Below the pieces are notes generated by a model, which had not been told where the DNA came from, searched no databases, and was given only the letters and a program-made list of their open reading frames with translations. From Sediminibacillus dalangtanensis (GTDB taxonomy: Bacteria > Bacillota > Bacilli > Bacillales > Amphibacillaceae), in assembly GCF_017792025.1 (NCBI RefSeq), contig NZ_CP046956.1, positions 992,001 through 1,056,000 on the forward strand: 64,000 bases of DNA, read 5' to 3'. Shown in pieces: positions 31,922-41,322 of this stretch. The translations under genes were made by a program, and so were the position numbers. Every line of letters begins with the position of its first letter. The first letter of the stretch is position 1.

Positions 31922-33088
31922 TTGAATAAAAGATTACATGGTTCGAATGATTTAATACTATTACTGTTTGGTTTTATAAGCATCAGCCTGGTAGCCATTT
32001 ACAATGCAGAACAGTTGGAACAATACAGCGGGGAAAATTTTCTTATTAAGCAATTGTTTTGGTTTGTATTAGGGTTGGTCATAATTGCATTGATTCAATT
32101 AATCGATTTAGAAAGCATATACTTATTAAGCTTTTATTTATATTTAGCCGGCTTAGTTCTATTAGTAGTTCTTCATCTAAGTCCTGAGGCAATAGCACCG
32201 AATATAAACAGTGCAAAAAGTTGGTTCAGAGTAGGTGGTATTACTTTCCAACCTTCAGAATTAGTAAAAATAACTACAATTGTTTATTTGGCTGCTACAA
32301 TATCTAAGCATAGGAAAAAACACAAAAATAGAGATGTCAAAAGCGATATAAAGCTGTTGCTGAAATTGTTGATAATCGGAATTATACCGGTGGGGATTAT
32401 TATTCTTCAGCCGGATTTCGGCACTGCTATGGTTTATTTGGCTATAATGGGAGGAATTATTTTTTTGTCTGGTATCGATTGGAAAATAATTACTTCTATC
32501 ATTTTATTTGTTGCCCTGACTGTAGGAATTATCGGAATGTTAGTAGTGAAATTCCCTGAATTTACTCAATCTACGCTTCATATTGCGCCTTATCAAATGG
32601 ACAGGATAGAAACTTGGCTGGGATTTTCAGAAAGTGATTCCGATAACTCGTTCCACTTTCGAAGATCTTTACTGGCTATTGGTTCAGGACAATTAACTGG
32701 AAAAGGGATTAACAATACAGAAGTCTATATACCGGAAGCCCAAACTGATTTTATTTTTTCTATAATCGGAGAAACATTTGGTTTTACCGGATGTGCGATA
32801 GTGATACTGTTGTATTTTTTACTAATATATAAATTAGTCTCATTGGGGCTTAAAATTCACCCTAACTATGATTTTGGTGCTTTTGTATGTTTCGGTTATT
32901 TAATTTTAATTTTTATTCATACTTTTCAAAATGTAGGTATGACTATAGGGGTTATGCCAATTACTGGAATACCGTTACTTCTAATAAGCTACGGTGGCAG
33001 CTCTGTGTTATCTGCAATGATTGGCTATGCATTGATTATAAAGGTCAATAGTGAACAAAATAGGCTTGACAATTCACTTTTTAAGTGA
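31922..33088 (+). CDS. SEDS-family (FtsW/RodA/SpoVE-like) protein
   Basis: A 388-residue polytopic membrane protein of the SEDS family, peptidoglycan glycosyltransferases of division, elongation and sporulation. About ten helices are seen. Family motifs are SAKSWFRVGGITFQPSELVK, ILQPDFGTAM, and the catalytic-loop block IPEAQTDFIFSIIGETFGF with its Asp. VMPITGIPLLLISYGGSS closes the signature. The TTG at 31922 has AAAGGATG in front; ATGs at 31886 and 31913 in the same frame lack good sites. Base composition is more AT-rich than neighbours. No partner class-B PBP gene lies beside it. Confidence 0.85.
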   Translation: MNKRLHGSNDLILLLFGFISISLVAIYNAEQLEQYSGENFLIKQLFWFVLGLVIIALIQLIDLESIYLLSFYLYLAGLVLLVVLHLSPEAIAPNINSAKSWFRVGGITFQPSELVKITTIVYLAATISKHRKKHKNRDVKSDIKLLLKLLIIGIIPVGIIILQPDFGTAMVYLAIMGGIIFLSGIDWKIITSIILFVALTVGIIGMLVVKFPEFTQSTLHIAPYQMDRIETWLGFSESDSDNSFHFRRSLLAIGSGQLTGKGINNTEVYIPEAQTDFIFSIIGETFGFTGCAIVILLYFLLIYKLVSLGLKIHPNYDFGAFVCFGYLILIFIHTFQNVGMTIGVMPITGIPLLLISYGGSSVLSAMIGYALIIKVNSEQNRLDNSLFK

Positions 33089-33255
33089 ATTGTCAAGGTA
33101 AATAATCACCACGTAACTCCTGTTTATTTAGCGATTTCTTTCCTCTAAAAAAATAGGAAAATGGTGTTTTTGGTATATCGAGTTATTTTATTGGAAAACG
33201 GTTAAAAATGATTAATTACCATTTTGTGGAGGGGTCAATAGTTATTGAATATGGT

Positions 33256-33660
33256 TTAGTTCCTCGTTTAACTTCCTAAACTGATTTTTGAAATAAAGGT
33301 AAAAGCAAATAAATCCAGCGCACCGCATATAATGTCAGCGTTATAACAAGGAATAACAGCATGCTTGATGTTCCAGTTGGAATCCAGCAAAATCTAATAG
33401 GTAAGCACAAAGTAAACAACTATGACGGTGAAAGTGAAGGATGGTCTGCTCGATTTGTGATAAAGTCCTGATTTCAAAATAAAGAAGTTTCACAGAAAAT
33501 CCATCCGCATAATATAGAGACAAGCGATTTTTTAGGAAAAGCCACCCCCATCGAGTACTTTTTCATCTCCAAAATACACCAGAGTATTAGTAGCCAATAC
33601 GGCAATAAATGCACCAAAAAAGATGTCAATCAAGCTTCTGAATAAAAAGGTTTTCACTTT
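33256..33660 (-). pseudogene. Decayed copy of DUF3021 membrane protein
   Basis: The sequence aligns base by base with the intact DUF3021 gene at 35347-35760, but stops and small length changes break the frame. Surviving pieces include YFEIRTLSQIEQTILHF, matching YFEIRSLSLFQQTGLHF of the intact copy. The RBS region AGGAGGGATAAAAAG of the intact pair is also duplicated. Confidence 0.8.
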
Positions 33661-33955
33661 TTATCCCTCCTGTTCATTTTTAATATGGAACTGATTACTG
33701 ACTTAATAACGAGATGCATATTCCTTCGCCCGGATTTGAAGTGGACACAAAGTGTGCCGTTGAAGGTTGTTTCGAAGTGGCTGATTTTAAAAAGATTTAC
33801 GACAAACGACTTGGAAATCCTAATAAACCGGTCCCTAGGCAGAGTTTGGTCCATTTCATATAAATTTTCTTTGACCTATTCCTGCTGGGGTTGCTGCCAG
33901 GACTGTATCCCGTTCTGATTGAAAATAATAAACCTCCTCTGGTTTCAAAATATGT
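33654..33955 (-). pseudogene. Decayed copy of LytTR regulator
   Basis: It matches the C-terminal two thirds of the intact LytTR gene at 35757-36218: DQTLPRDRFIRISKSFVVNL and FETTFNGTLCVHFKSG survive. The upstream part is frameshifted and then lost where a degenerate family-1 repeat begins near 33951. Confidence 0.8.
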
Positions 33956-34062
33956 TATTGCTCCTCGTTTTTCCCTTTCGAGCTGAAAATCAACTTGGAA
34001 AAGCGCTTTTCTTTACCAAGTTATCTGTAGCCGTGATCGCGGAAAACGAATTACCTCGCCGT
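33951..34062 (-). repeat. Structured repeat family 1, degenerate copy E
   Basis: On the minus strand TTCGTTTTCCGCGATCACGG, then AACTTGG with CCAAGTTGATTTTCAGCTCG match the family-1 core, including a central hairpin CTTGG/CCAAG. The outer stem is no longer complementary. It interrupts the decayed LytTR copy. Confidence 0.6.
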
Positions 34063-34281
34063 AATGAAGGGCTAGAATGGTTGCTTTTTCTAAGTGTTTA
34101 TTTAATAGGTACATTTTAATGGGATTCGTTCGGTTTTTATTCTGTATACTATGTTTTGCCCCGGCCCTTTTTATTAATGTATCAAAATATTGCCGCTGCA
34201 GTCCGGATCCGATTCTTAAACTGCAATTGAAAAAGTTACTCGCATACTCCCTTAATTTCTCAGTGTTAGGTATTCGTTCTC

Positions 34282-35025
<744 letters not shown>

Positions 35026-35040
35026 TTATCCTCACTTTTT

Positions 35041-35346
35041 AACGTATTGTATGATCCGTATTCCATTCAGCTTCTAGTATAAACGGAACGTCTTTTTCCT
35101 CAACAAATGGTTCATCGAAAGGACAGGCAATCAAGAGAACATCATATGCTGAAAACTTTCGTATACCTTACCCCAAGCTATTTTCCACTCCTAAAGAGAA
35201 CAAATAATAAGGCAAATGTCAGGATACCGGCAAAATTTATTGATACTGCCAAAAAAAGAGGATATCAGCTTTTATATAAACTAACTATTCTCTTATTATA
35301 GTCTATTGAACGAAACCGATGGTGAGTAAGGCGCCCTGCGTATTTC
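35041..35346. other. Gene-free stretch
   Basis: About 300 AT-rich bases between map and the DUF3021 gene. I see no convincing gene, hairpin or repeat; the 64-codon frame at 35107 has no ribosome binding site. Confidence 0.5.
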
Positions 35347-35760
35347 TTATTCAACATGCTGTAGCTCCTCGTTTAGCTTTCTGGACTGATTTTTAAAATA
35401 AAGGTAAAAACAAATCCAGATCACTGAATACAAGGCCAGTGTTATCACTAGGAATAACAGGATACTGGATGTTCCGGCCGGAATCCAGCCGATTTGATAG
35501 GCCAGTACAAAGTAAGCAGCCATGGCCGTAACGAAGTGAAGCCCGGTTTGCTGAAATAGCGATAAAGATCTGATTTCAAAGTAAAGCGGGGTAACTGAAA
35601 ATAACCATCCACAAAATATTGATCCAAGCGAATTTTTTAGGAAAAGTCCCCCGTCGAGTACATTTTCCCCTCCGAAATACACCAGAGAATTAGTAGCCAA
35701 TACGGCAATAAATGCACCAAAAAAGATGCCAATCAAGCTTCTGAATAAAAAGGTTTTCAC
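35347..35760 (-). CDS. DUF3021 membrane protein
   Basis: A 137-residue protein with four hydrophobic segments (about residues 5-27, 40-60, 70-90, 100-122). The motif LVYFGGENVLDGGLFLKNSL and the end YLYFKNQSRKLNEEL are typical of DUF3021. Its start overlaps the LytTR stop by 4 bases (ATGA-type coupling). In Bacillaceae and lactic acid bacteria this membrane protein accompanies LytTR regulators, and may act as their membrane partner. Confidence 0.85.
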   Translation of the reverse strand: MKTFLFRSLIGIFFGAFIAVLATNSLVYFGGENVLDGGLFLKNSLGSIFCGWLFSVTPLYFEIRSLSLFQQTGLHFVTAMAAYFVLAYQIGWIPAGTSSILLFLVITLALYSVIWICFYLYFKNQSRKLNEELQHVE

Positions 35761-36218
35761 TTTTTATCCCTCCTGTTCATTTTTAAAATAGATCGGATAT
35801 TACTGACATAATGCCGTGAAGCATATTCCTTCGCCCCGGATTTGAAGTGGACACAGAGTGTGCCGTTGAATGATGGTTCGAAGTGGCTGATTTCATAAAG
35901 ATTTGCGACAATGGACTTAGAAATTCGGATAAACCGGTTCTTAGGAAGGATTTGATCCAGTTCATATAATTTTTCTTTGACCTTGAAGAAACCTGCTGGG
36001 GTTGCTGCCATGACTGTATCTCGTTCCGATTGAAAGTAGTAAACCTCTTCCGGTTTTAAAATATGTTGTTGATCCCCGTTTTTCCCGATAATAAAGTTTG
36101 TTTTTCTGTTCTCCAGGAAATCGAGAACTTGTTTAATCGAATCGTCGATTTCCCTGCATTGGATCGTAACGGTTGTACCTTTATGATTACGATCCACATC
36201 CAATAACACCTTCACCAT
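35757..36218 (-). CDS. LytTR-family DNA-binding regulator
   Basis: A 153-residue protein: a short N-terminal part (MVKVLLDVDRNHKGTTVTIQ) and a C-terminal LytTR DNA-binding domain (about residues 50-150: LKPEEVYYFQSERDTVMA, YELDQILPKNRFIRISKS, PSFNGTLCVHFKSG). There is no receiver domain, so it is not a classical response regulator. The start at 36218 follows AAAGGAGGGG. It is translationally coupled to the DUF3021 gene. A decayed copy of the pair lies 2 kb away. Confidence 0.88.
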   Translation of the reverse strand: MVKVLLDVDRNHKGTTVTIQCREIDDSIKQVLDFLENRKTNFIIGKNGDQQHILKPEEVYYFQSERDTVMAATPAGFFKVKEKLYELDQILPKNRFIRISKSIVANLYEISHFEPSFNGTLCVHFKSGAKEYASRHYVSNIRSILKMNRRDKK

Positions 36219-36384
36219 TTCCCCTCCTTTTGTTCGATTCGTTAAATCCAGTATAGAGGGGCTTTCATTTCTTGTCATCATGATGGAGACAAAACGTCAA
36301 ACCGAAAAGACAAGATGCAATTCTCTTTCTGCAACCTGCAAAGGAGTGCTTGGAACAACAGGTGGTTCTATGTATCTCTAATCA

Positions 36385-36421
36385 AAAAGGGGGACTGTCC
36401 CTGCAAAACAGTCTCCCCTTT
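36385..36421. terminator. Terminator-like hairpin of the GGGACTGTCCC family (P4)
   Basis: AAAAGGGGGACTG / CAGTCTCCCCTTTT with one bulged base, 11 bases past the stop of the following minus-strand gene. It contains the GGGGACTGTCCC core seen at P1-P3. Confidence 0.7.
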
Positions 36422-36431
36422 CATTTTTAAC

Positions 36432-36701
36432 CTAATAATAGCCCCCATATGGTGGATATCCATAATATGGCGGATAAAGCAGCGAGCTCCCTAACAGTCC
36501 GCCGACCACACCTCCAAGAAATGGAGAACCAAAGCCTCCATATCCATGAAACGGCAGTGGTCCGAAGAAAGGTCGTGGTCCGAAAAAAGGTCTTGGCCCA
36601 TAAAATGGGCGCGGACCGTAAAAGGGTCGCCCGCGTTCTTCTATGAAACCTTGCTGCTGCTCGTAAGATGGATATCCTTGTAACGGCTCTTGCATACTCA
36701 T
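36432..36701 (-). CDS. Gly/Pro/Tyr/Phe-rich repeat protein, coat-like
   Basis: An 89-residue protein. After MSMQEPLQGYPSYEQQQGF, four tandem copies of RPF(Y/F)GP or close variants cover about residues 26-50. A Gly-rich hydrophobic stretch (FGSPFLGGVVGGLLGSSLL) and a PPYYGYPPYGGYY tail follow. This composition resembles small spore-coat or surface proteins. A strong GAGGGGGAAAT site precedes the start. It lies beside yvrJ and sigO, on the same strand as yvrJ, so it may belong to the SigO-regulated locus. Confidence 0.7.
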   Translation of the reverse strand: MSMQEPLQGYPSYEQQQGFIEERGRPFYGPRPFYGPRPFFGPRPFFGPLPFHGYGGFGSPFLGGVVGGLLGSSLLYPPYYGYPPYGGYY

Positions 36702-36799
36702 TTCCCCCTCTTTATAAATAGCGTTGCTTCATTTTATTTAAGAGGGGGGCAAATGTAGCCTGTTTCCTCGATCAGGCTGAAAAGTTGGGCTGCTATCCC

Positions 36800-36961
36800 T
36801 CATCGAGTATTTTTTGTACCAAGGGCATCGCGTAGCTTGTCGATGGATTCAGCCAGGGTCATTATTCTTTTTTCGAAACGGATTAACAGATATAAAACCA
36901 GGACGACAGGAAAACCAAGATTGCTGATCAATGCCATCCATGTTGTAATGGATGTCTCCAC
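36800..36961 (-). CDS. yvrJ: YvrJ-family small membrane protein
   Basis: A 53-residue protein starting at GTG behind AAGGAGG. The sequence has MALISNLGFPVVLVLYLLIR, then a charged helix (FEKRIMTLAESIDKLRDAL). The N-terminal helix with NxGFP and the following E-R/K helix are the YvrJ signature. In B. subtilis yvrJ is divergent from sigO-rsoA and controlled by SigO/RsoA, exactly the arrangement seen here. Confidence 0.8.
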   Translation of the reverse strand: METSITTWMALISNLGFPVVLVLYLLIRFEKRIMTLAESIDKLRDALGTKNTR

Positions 36962-37173
36962 TATGGATCCCCTCCTTATTATTCCTTCTATTTACTAAAG
37001 AGCTGCCTCTCCTGAAAAAGTAAACCAGAACAAGATAGTTATATTTACACTAGAAATTGGAACAAATATTGCGATATAATGACAAAAAAAGCGAACGCAT
37101 GTTCTTATTTTTTCGGAAATTAGTTTATTTTTATTCTGTTTCAAGCTCTTTACATAGTAGGAGGGATTCATCT

Positions 37174-37788
37174 ATGGAATATGAGCGCTACTCAAACAAT
37201 CAGCATGACATCGTGGAAGAGTTCTTTGAAAGGTATCACAATTTCGCAAGGCAACCGGTTGTCAAGTCGTTCTTTTCGACTGAGGAAAACAAACTGCTAT
37301 TGGAAAAGGCATTGGTAGAAAGGACAGAAGAAAGTCGAAAAAGACTGGATAATAAATTTCGAGATTATTATCACCGGGCAAAATTGACCAAGTATTTTTC
37401 GAATTTGATTTATTTTAATTCAATCAATTTTGATAAGCGTACACGTACGTACTATGAAAAGTATTTAACGATACTCAATCAGCCGTTGTCCGATAAAGAA
37501 ACGGATTCTGAAGATGAATGGATCGATATCATTTCCAAAGAAACGTTTGATCCTGTGGAAGAGATCGTAAGAGATAGTGAAAAATTGGAAGATCACATCC
37601 TGGATGAAGCGTTATACGATGCCATTCAGCAATTAAGCATGCTTCAAAAAGAGGTGCTCGCACTCATATATGTAAACCAATTAAAAATCAAAGAAGTAGC
37701 TGCTGTAAGGAAAACCTCCTCTCAAAATATATCCAAAATTCACAGGCAGGCAATCGCCAAGTTAAAAAAATATCTGAAAGAAAGGTGA
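37174..37788 (+). CDS. sigO: RNA polymerase sigma factor SigO (YvrI)
   Basis: A 204-residue sigma-70-like protein. The C-terminal ~70 residues form a clear region 4 helix-turn-helix (LYDAIQQLSMLQKEVLALIY, IKEVAAVRKTSSQNISKIH) that recognises the -35 element. A canonical region 2 is missing, as in SigO, where the separate RsoA protein supplies it. The start ATG at 37174 follows GTAGGAGGG. rsoA begins 4 bases after its stop and yvrJ is divergent, matching the B. subtilis locus. In B. subtilis this split sigma responds to acid and drives oxdC; no oxalate decarboxylase gene is in the window. Confidence 0.88.
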   Translation: MEYERYSNNQHDIVEEFFERYHNFARQPVVKSFFSTEENKLLLEKALVERTEESRKRLDNKFRDYYHRAKLTKYFSNLIYFNSINFDKRTRTYYEKYLTILNQPLSDKETDSEDEWIDIISKETFDPVEEIVRDSEKLEDHILDEALYDAIQQLSMLQKEVLALIYVNQLKIKEVAAVRKTSSQNISKIHRQAIAKLKKYLKER

Positions 37789-37792
37789 CACG

Positions 37793-37990
37793 ATGAAACA
37801 AGAACACTATTTAATTACCGAGTTCATTACCCAAATGGAACCCAAAATAAAAAAATCGATCAAATCCACTTCCTTTCAGGAAAGAGACGATTTGGAACAG
37901 GAAATAAAATTGAAAATGGTCGAGACGGTATCCAGAGGAGTGATCAAAGAAACGCCTGGTTTCTGGGAGTTCAAACAATCATTCGAATAA
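37793..37990 (+). CDS. rsoA: RsoA, sigma-O co-factor (region-2-like)
   Basis: A 65-residue protein: HYLITEFITQMEPKIKKSIK, then QERDDLEQEIKLKMVETV, the sigma region-2-like helix that contacts the beta' subunit and partners SigO. It ends TPGFWEFKQSFE. The ATG lies 4 bases from the sigO stop with AAAGGTG overlapping the end of sigO. Its size and place match RsoA (YvrHa). Confidence 0.85.
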   Translation: MKQEHYLITEFITQMEPKIKKSIKSTSFQERDDLEQEIKLKMVETVSRGVIKETPGFWEFKQSFE

Positions 37991-37997
37991 GAGAGTG

Positions 37998-38035
37998 GAC
38001 ACCAGCCAACTTATTTACAATGTTTGGCTGGTGTC
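37998..38035 (+). terminator. Hairpin after rsoA
   Basis: GACACCAGCCAA / TTGGCTGGTGTC, a perfect 12-bp stem, without a long T-run. Confidence 0.7.
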
Positions 38036-38213
38036 TCTATGTAGTAAGGATAGAGTAGATTTCGATTAGGACTTATGATAGTTTGAACAAAAAGGACTGT
38101 ACACCAGTATCTTTCTATAGGAGTTGTACGAGATAGGTCCTAACTGGTATGAGCAGACCATTATCAAATAAAATGGAACGGAAGAGATTATAGGGCAAAG
38201 GGGGAGGGAGCGA

Positions 38214-39119
38214 TTGAAGGGCAAGTTTATTTCATTTGATGTGGGCGGGACGAAAGTGAAGCATTCGGTTATGCTTGGGGACGGCACCATATTGGAAAAG
38301 GATCAATACGATACACCGGTCTCTGATTTAGAGAAATTTTTGATGGAAATGGAACTTATCATCAAGGAGTATCGTTCCCGCCATTCGGTTAACGGGATAG
38401 CGATTAGTATGCCTGGTCCGATAAATCCTGTAACTGGATATTTGGATTCTGATACAGCGGGTAATGTGGTCTGTATAAGAAGAAGGAGCATTAAAACGTT
38501 GTTGGAAGAGAAGATCGACTTGCCGGTAGAGGTGGAAAACGACGGGAATTGTGCTGCTTTGGCTGAACAGTTCAACGGTAATGCACAAGGCGTAAAAGAT
38601 TTTGTATGTGTAACGATCGGGACAGGAATTGGCGGAGGAATTGTGGTCGACGGAAAAGTTTTGCGCGGCAAGTCATTTAGGGGTGGAGAATTCGGGTTTA
38701 TGATAACGAATAGGTCACTTCCTGACAAAGCGATATGGCATCGTAATGGTGCGACCGGAAGCCTGACTCAGAATTACAGACAATCCATGCGGCTTGATAC
38801 GAACTATAGAGTGGAAGGACAAACGATTTTTCGACAGGCCGAGCAGGATGAACAAAGTGCTACTATGTTGGATGATTGGTTGACAAGTGTTAGCTGCGGA
38901 TTGTACAACCTGGCTGTTACACTGAATCCGGAGATCATACTAGTGGGGGGCGGTGTTAGCGCGCAAACGGACCTTCTTCAAAAGATAGAAACGAAGCTGG
39001 AGCAACTGGAATTTTGGAAGGACTTCCGTGTCCCGCTTGCTGTTTGTAAACATAAGAATGATGCAGGTATGATCGGGGCCGTGCAACATTTTTTGTTAAG
39101 ACAAGGACAAAACCTCTAA
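38214..39119 (+). CDS. ROK-family sugar kinase/regulator
   Basis: A 301-residue ROK protein. The N-terminal ATP site is FISFDVGGTKVKHSV, the catalytic Asp lies in VENDGNCAALAE (about residues 112-123), and VTIGTGIGGGIVVDG is the second phosphate loop. GGEFGFMI follows, but the usual ROK zinc motif CxCGxxGCxE behind it is missing. No helix-turn-helix is present, so it is a kinase (glucose- or ManNAc-type), not a repressor. The TTG start has AAAGGGGGAGGGAG. A terminator follows. Confidence 0.85.
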   Translation: MKGKFISFDVGGTKVKHSVMLGDGTILEKDQYDTPVSDLEKFLMEMELIIKEYRSRHSVNGIAISMPGPINPVTGYLDSDTAGNVVCIRRRSIKTLLEEKIDLPVEVENDGNCAALAEQFNGNAQGVKDFVCVTIGTGIGGGIVVDGKVLRGKSFRGGEFGFMITNRSLPDKAIWHRNGATGSLTQNYRQSMRLDTNYRVEGQTIFRQAEQDEQSATMLDDWLTSVSCGLYNLAVTLNPEIILVGGGVSAQTDLLQKIETKLEQLEFWKDFRVPLAVCKHKNDAGMIGAVQHFLLRQGQNL

Positions 39120-39133
39120 CAAGTACAGAATCT

Positions 39134-39161
39134 AAAAAAGCAGGAGTTATGCCTGCTTTTG
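39134..39161 (+). terminator. ROK gene terminator
   Basis: AAAAGCAGG / CCTGCTTTT stem. Confidence 0.85.
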
Positions 39162-39238
39162 TCTGGGTCTATATGATGAGAATGACACGAATAATTATGT
39201 TAATATGAGGACGAATCCAGATTTTTGGAGGTGGTTGA

Positions 39239-39757
39239 GTGGTGGAGGTAAGACGTGCACGCGCGGAAGACGTTGAAGGAATCGCACAAGTATGTATAGA
39301 AGGATGCTGGGATACTTATGCAGGAATCAGAAGCAGGGAAAATATTGAACGGAATAATCGCATTTTTTATAATCACGAACGGATAACAAGCGAGCTTCAG
39401 GAGGAAGATGGCTGGGACGGATACATAGTGGCCGTCGATAATGAGGAAGTGGTAGGAGCAATCGGCGGAGGAATGATCAGTGAAAAAGAAAGTGAAGTAT
39501 ATGTGCTATATCTTGATCCCGGGCGGCGTAGAGAAGGAATTGGCAGCAAGTTACTGGAGTTCCTGACCGGTATTCATTTGGAAAAAGGGGCAAAACGACA
39601 GTGGGTATCTGTCCAAAAAGGGAATCAAAAAGGACTCCCTTTTTATGAAGCAAAGGGGTTTCAATACCAGTCGGAGAGACCTGCTTATTCCAATGTTGAG
39701 GGGGAAAACTACCTTTCCTTCCGAATGAGCAGGGAAATAGGAAAAGGCGATGCTTAA
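39239..39757 (+). CDS. GNAT-family N-acetyltransferase
   Basis: A 172-residue acetyltransferase. It begins VEVRRARAEDVEGIAQVCIE; the acetyl-CoA loop is LDPGRRREGIGSKLLEF (about residues 98-114), followed by FYEAKGFQYQSERP. The GTG start has TTGGAGGTGG. The substrate is unknown. It has its own terminator. Confidence 0.87.
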   Translation: MVEVRRARAEDVEGIAQVCIEGCWDTYAGIRSRENIERNNRIFYNHERITSELQEEDGWDGYIVAVDNEEVVGAIGGGMISEKESEVYVLYLDPGRRREGIGSKLLEFLTGIHLEKGAKRQWVSVQKGNQKGLPFYEAKGFQYQSERPAYSNVEGENYLSFRMSREIGKGDA

Positions 39758-39762
39758 TAAAA

Positions 39763-39796
39763 AGCTTGTAGAAAACCTTTGTTTTTTCTACAAGCT
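39763..39796. terminator. Bidirectional terminator
   Basis: AGCTTGTAGAAAA / TTTTCTACAAGCT between convergent genes. Confidence 0.85.
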
Positions 39797-39813
39797 GAGT
39801 GCAATTCTTTAAT

Positions 39814-40635
39814 TTACTTCACGGAGGTAGTCATTTCCAAGGCATCCAATGGCACCCGATCAGTCCTCAACCGATAAACCTTATCCTGCTCTTGCCACCG
39901 TATATCCACCTGGACCTCTTTGCCGCCCTGAGGATAATCTACCAACACGGCGCCTGTATTTTCCGGTGCCGGAAGCATATGGGTTTCCAGGTACTCCACC
40001 ATTTTTTTCGCAATGCCGGGCTGGTCCATATCATCTTTAGTAAGGGAGCTAATACTGAAAAGCCAGTTCCCTTCTTGCCAGCTGAAGTAATGATGCCCCG
40101 CAGCGCCTTCACCATAACCGGTAATACCATGCCCCAAGTCTGTTGCTCCTTCACTATAGGAGGGGACTTCTTTGCCACTCTGGAATTCGTTCATCGCACT
40201 GCTGGCAGCTTCTGCTGAATTATATAAAGTCCCGGAAAAAGTGGCAACCTCTTCTCCTGATGAAGTCTGATATTTAACTGTATAAGCAGTTTCCGAGTTT
40301 TTCTCTATCTTTGGTTCAACATCTTCTTTGGTCGGAAAACTGGTCGGCAGTTTGATAACGGACTGTTTCATTTTTAATTGTTCGCTAACAGAAGAAGATT
40401 CTACATTGCTTGTTCCGGTGTTCTCGTCCGTTTCGTTCTGTGTATCGCTATTTTTTTCACTAACTTGTTCGCTTTCAGTTTCATCATCACTGCCTGCCTC
40501 AACATTTTGATTTTCAGCCGATGGTGTTGTCTCAGAGTCTGCTTGCTGATCATTATTATTGTCGGATGTACAACCTGTCGCAACTAGAAAACTTCCTAAC
40601 ATGAACGGCAGAATAATGGAACTTTTCATTGTCAT
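39814..40635 (-). CDS. Large lipoprotein of unknown function
   Basis: A 273-residue lipoprotein. The signal peptide ends in the lipobox VATGC. A long acidic Gln/Ser/Glu/Asn-rich linker (about residues 22-85, with SDDETESEQVSEKNSDTQ) precedes a folded part of ~180 residues (SVIKLPTSFPTKEDVEPKIE to the end). The start at 40635 follows AGAAGGAATC. I do not recognise the domain; the extracellular, membrane-anchored location is inferred from the lipobox. Confidence 0.75.
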   Translation of the reverse strand: MTMKSSIILPFMLGSFLVATGCTSDNNNDQQADSETTPSAENQNVEAGSDDETESEQVSEKNSDTQNETDENTGTSNVESSSVSEQLKMKQSVIKLPTSFPTKEDVEPKIEKNSETAYTVKYQTSSGEEVATFSGTLYNSAEAASSAMNEFQSGKEVPSYSEGATDLGHGITGYGEGAAGHHYFSWQEGNWLFSISSLTKDDMDQPGIAKKMVEYLETHMLPAPENTGAVLVDYPQGGKEVQVDIRWQEQDKVYRLRTDRVPLDALEMTTSVK

Positions 40636-40826
40636 TTTTGATTCCTTCTTTGCTTTTTTTAGTAGTGTTCCCAGTAGAATAATCAATAAACAATTTATCG
40701 ATACTAAGAGCCGCTTTCGCTGGAAAATTCATAGCTGAAGGGGGGGTTAAAAAACCTCAAAGATTGTTTTGTCTCCTGATAGGCAGGGTATTTTTCTGAT
40801 AAAGCGATTAAAAGGAGTGACAATAG

Positions 40827-41276
40827 TTGAAAGCGTATATACGATTTGCCGGCATGGTTTTAACTTCTACCATTGTTATGTTTATCTTCAAATATTTTAG
40901 TACTTATCAGTTGGATCATGTGTTTTTCAGTGAGACAAGGGTCTATATGGCAATCATGATGGGGGCAGCCATGACGATGATTATGTTGCTTTTTATGTTT
41001 CGCATGCTCAAGAACAGAAAAGCCAATATCGGAATTGCAGCGGGAAGTATTGTAGTGTTTTTCTTATCGTTATTTCTGCTCCGCAGCCAGACTTTGGTCG
41101 ATGATACAGATTATATGGAAGCAATGATCCCGCACCATTCTATCGCCATATTGACAAGTGAACGTGCTCAAATAACAGATCCGAGAGTCCGGAAGCTTGC
41201 CGATGAAATCATCAAGGCACAACGCAGAGAAATAGGCGAGATGAAAAAACTGATCAAAGATCTTAAAGATGAGTAA
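40827..41276 (+). CDS. DUF305 membrane protein
   Basis: A 149-residue protein with three membrane helices (about residues 5-24, 35-57, 67-86). The C-terminal part has MEAMIPHHSIAILTSERAQ and IIKAQRREIGEMKKLI, the DUF305 signature with a His pair. DUF305 proteins are often near copper genes but no such genes are adjacent. The TTG start has AAAGGAGTG. Function is unknown. Confidence 0.82.
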   Translation: MKAYIRFAGMVLTSTIVMFIFKYFSTYQLDHVFFSETRVYMAIMMGAAMTMIMLLFMFRMLKNRKANIGIAAGSIVVFFLSLFLLRSQTLVDDTDYMEAMIPHHSIAILTSERAQITDPRVRKLADEIIKAQRREIGEMKKLIKDLKDE

Positions 41277-41295
41277 TGAACGATTCAGGAACTAG

Positions 41296-41322
41296 AGACC
41301 GGTCTTCAATGGCCGGTTTTTT
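41296..41322 (+). terminator. DUF305 gene terminator
   Basis: GACCGG / CCGGTT stem with a T-run. The remaining ~280 bases to the next gene are AT-rich with no further feature seen. Confidence 0.8.
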
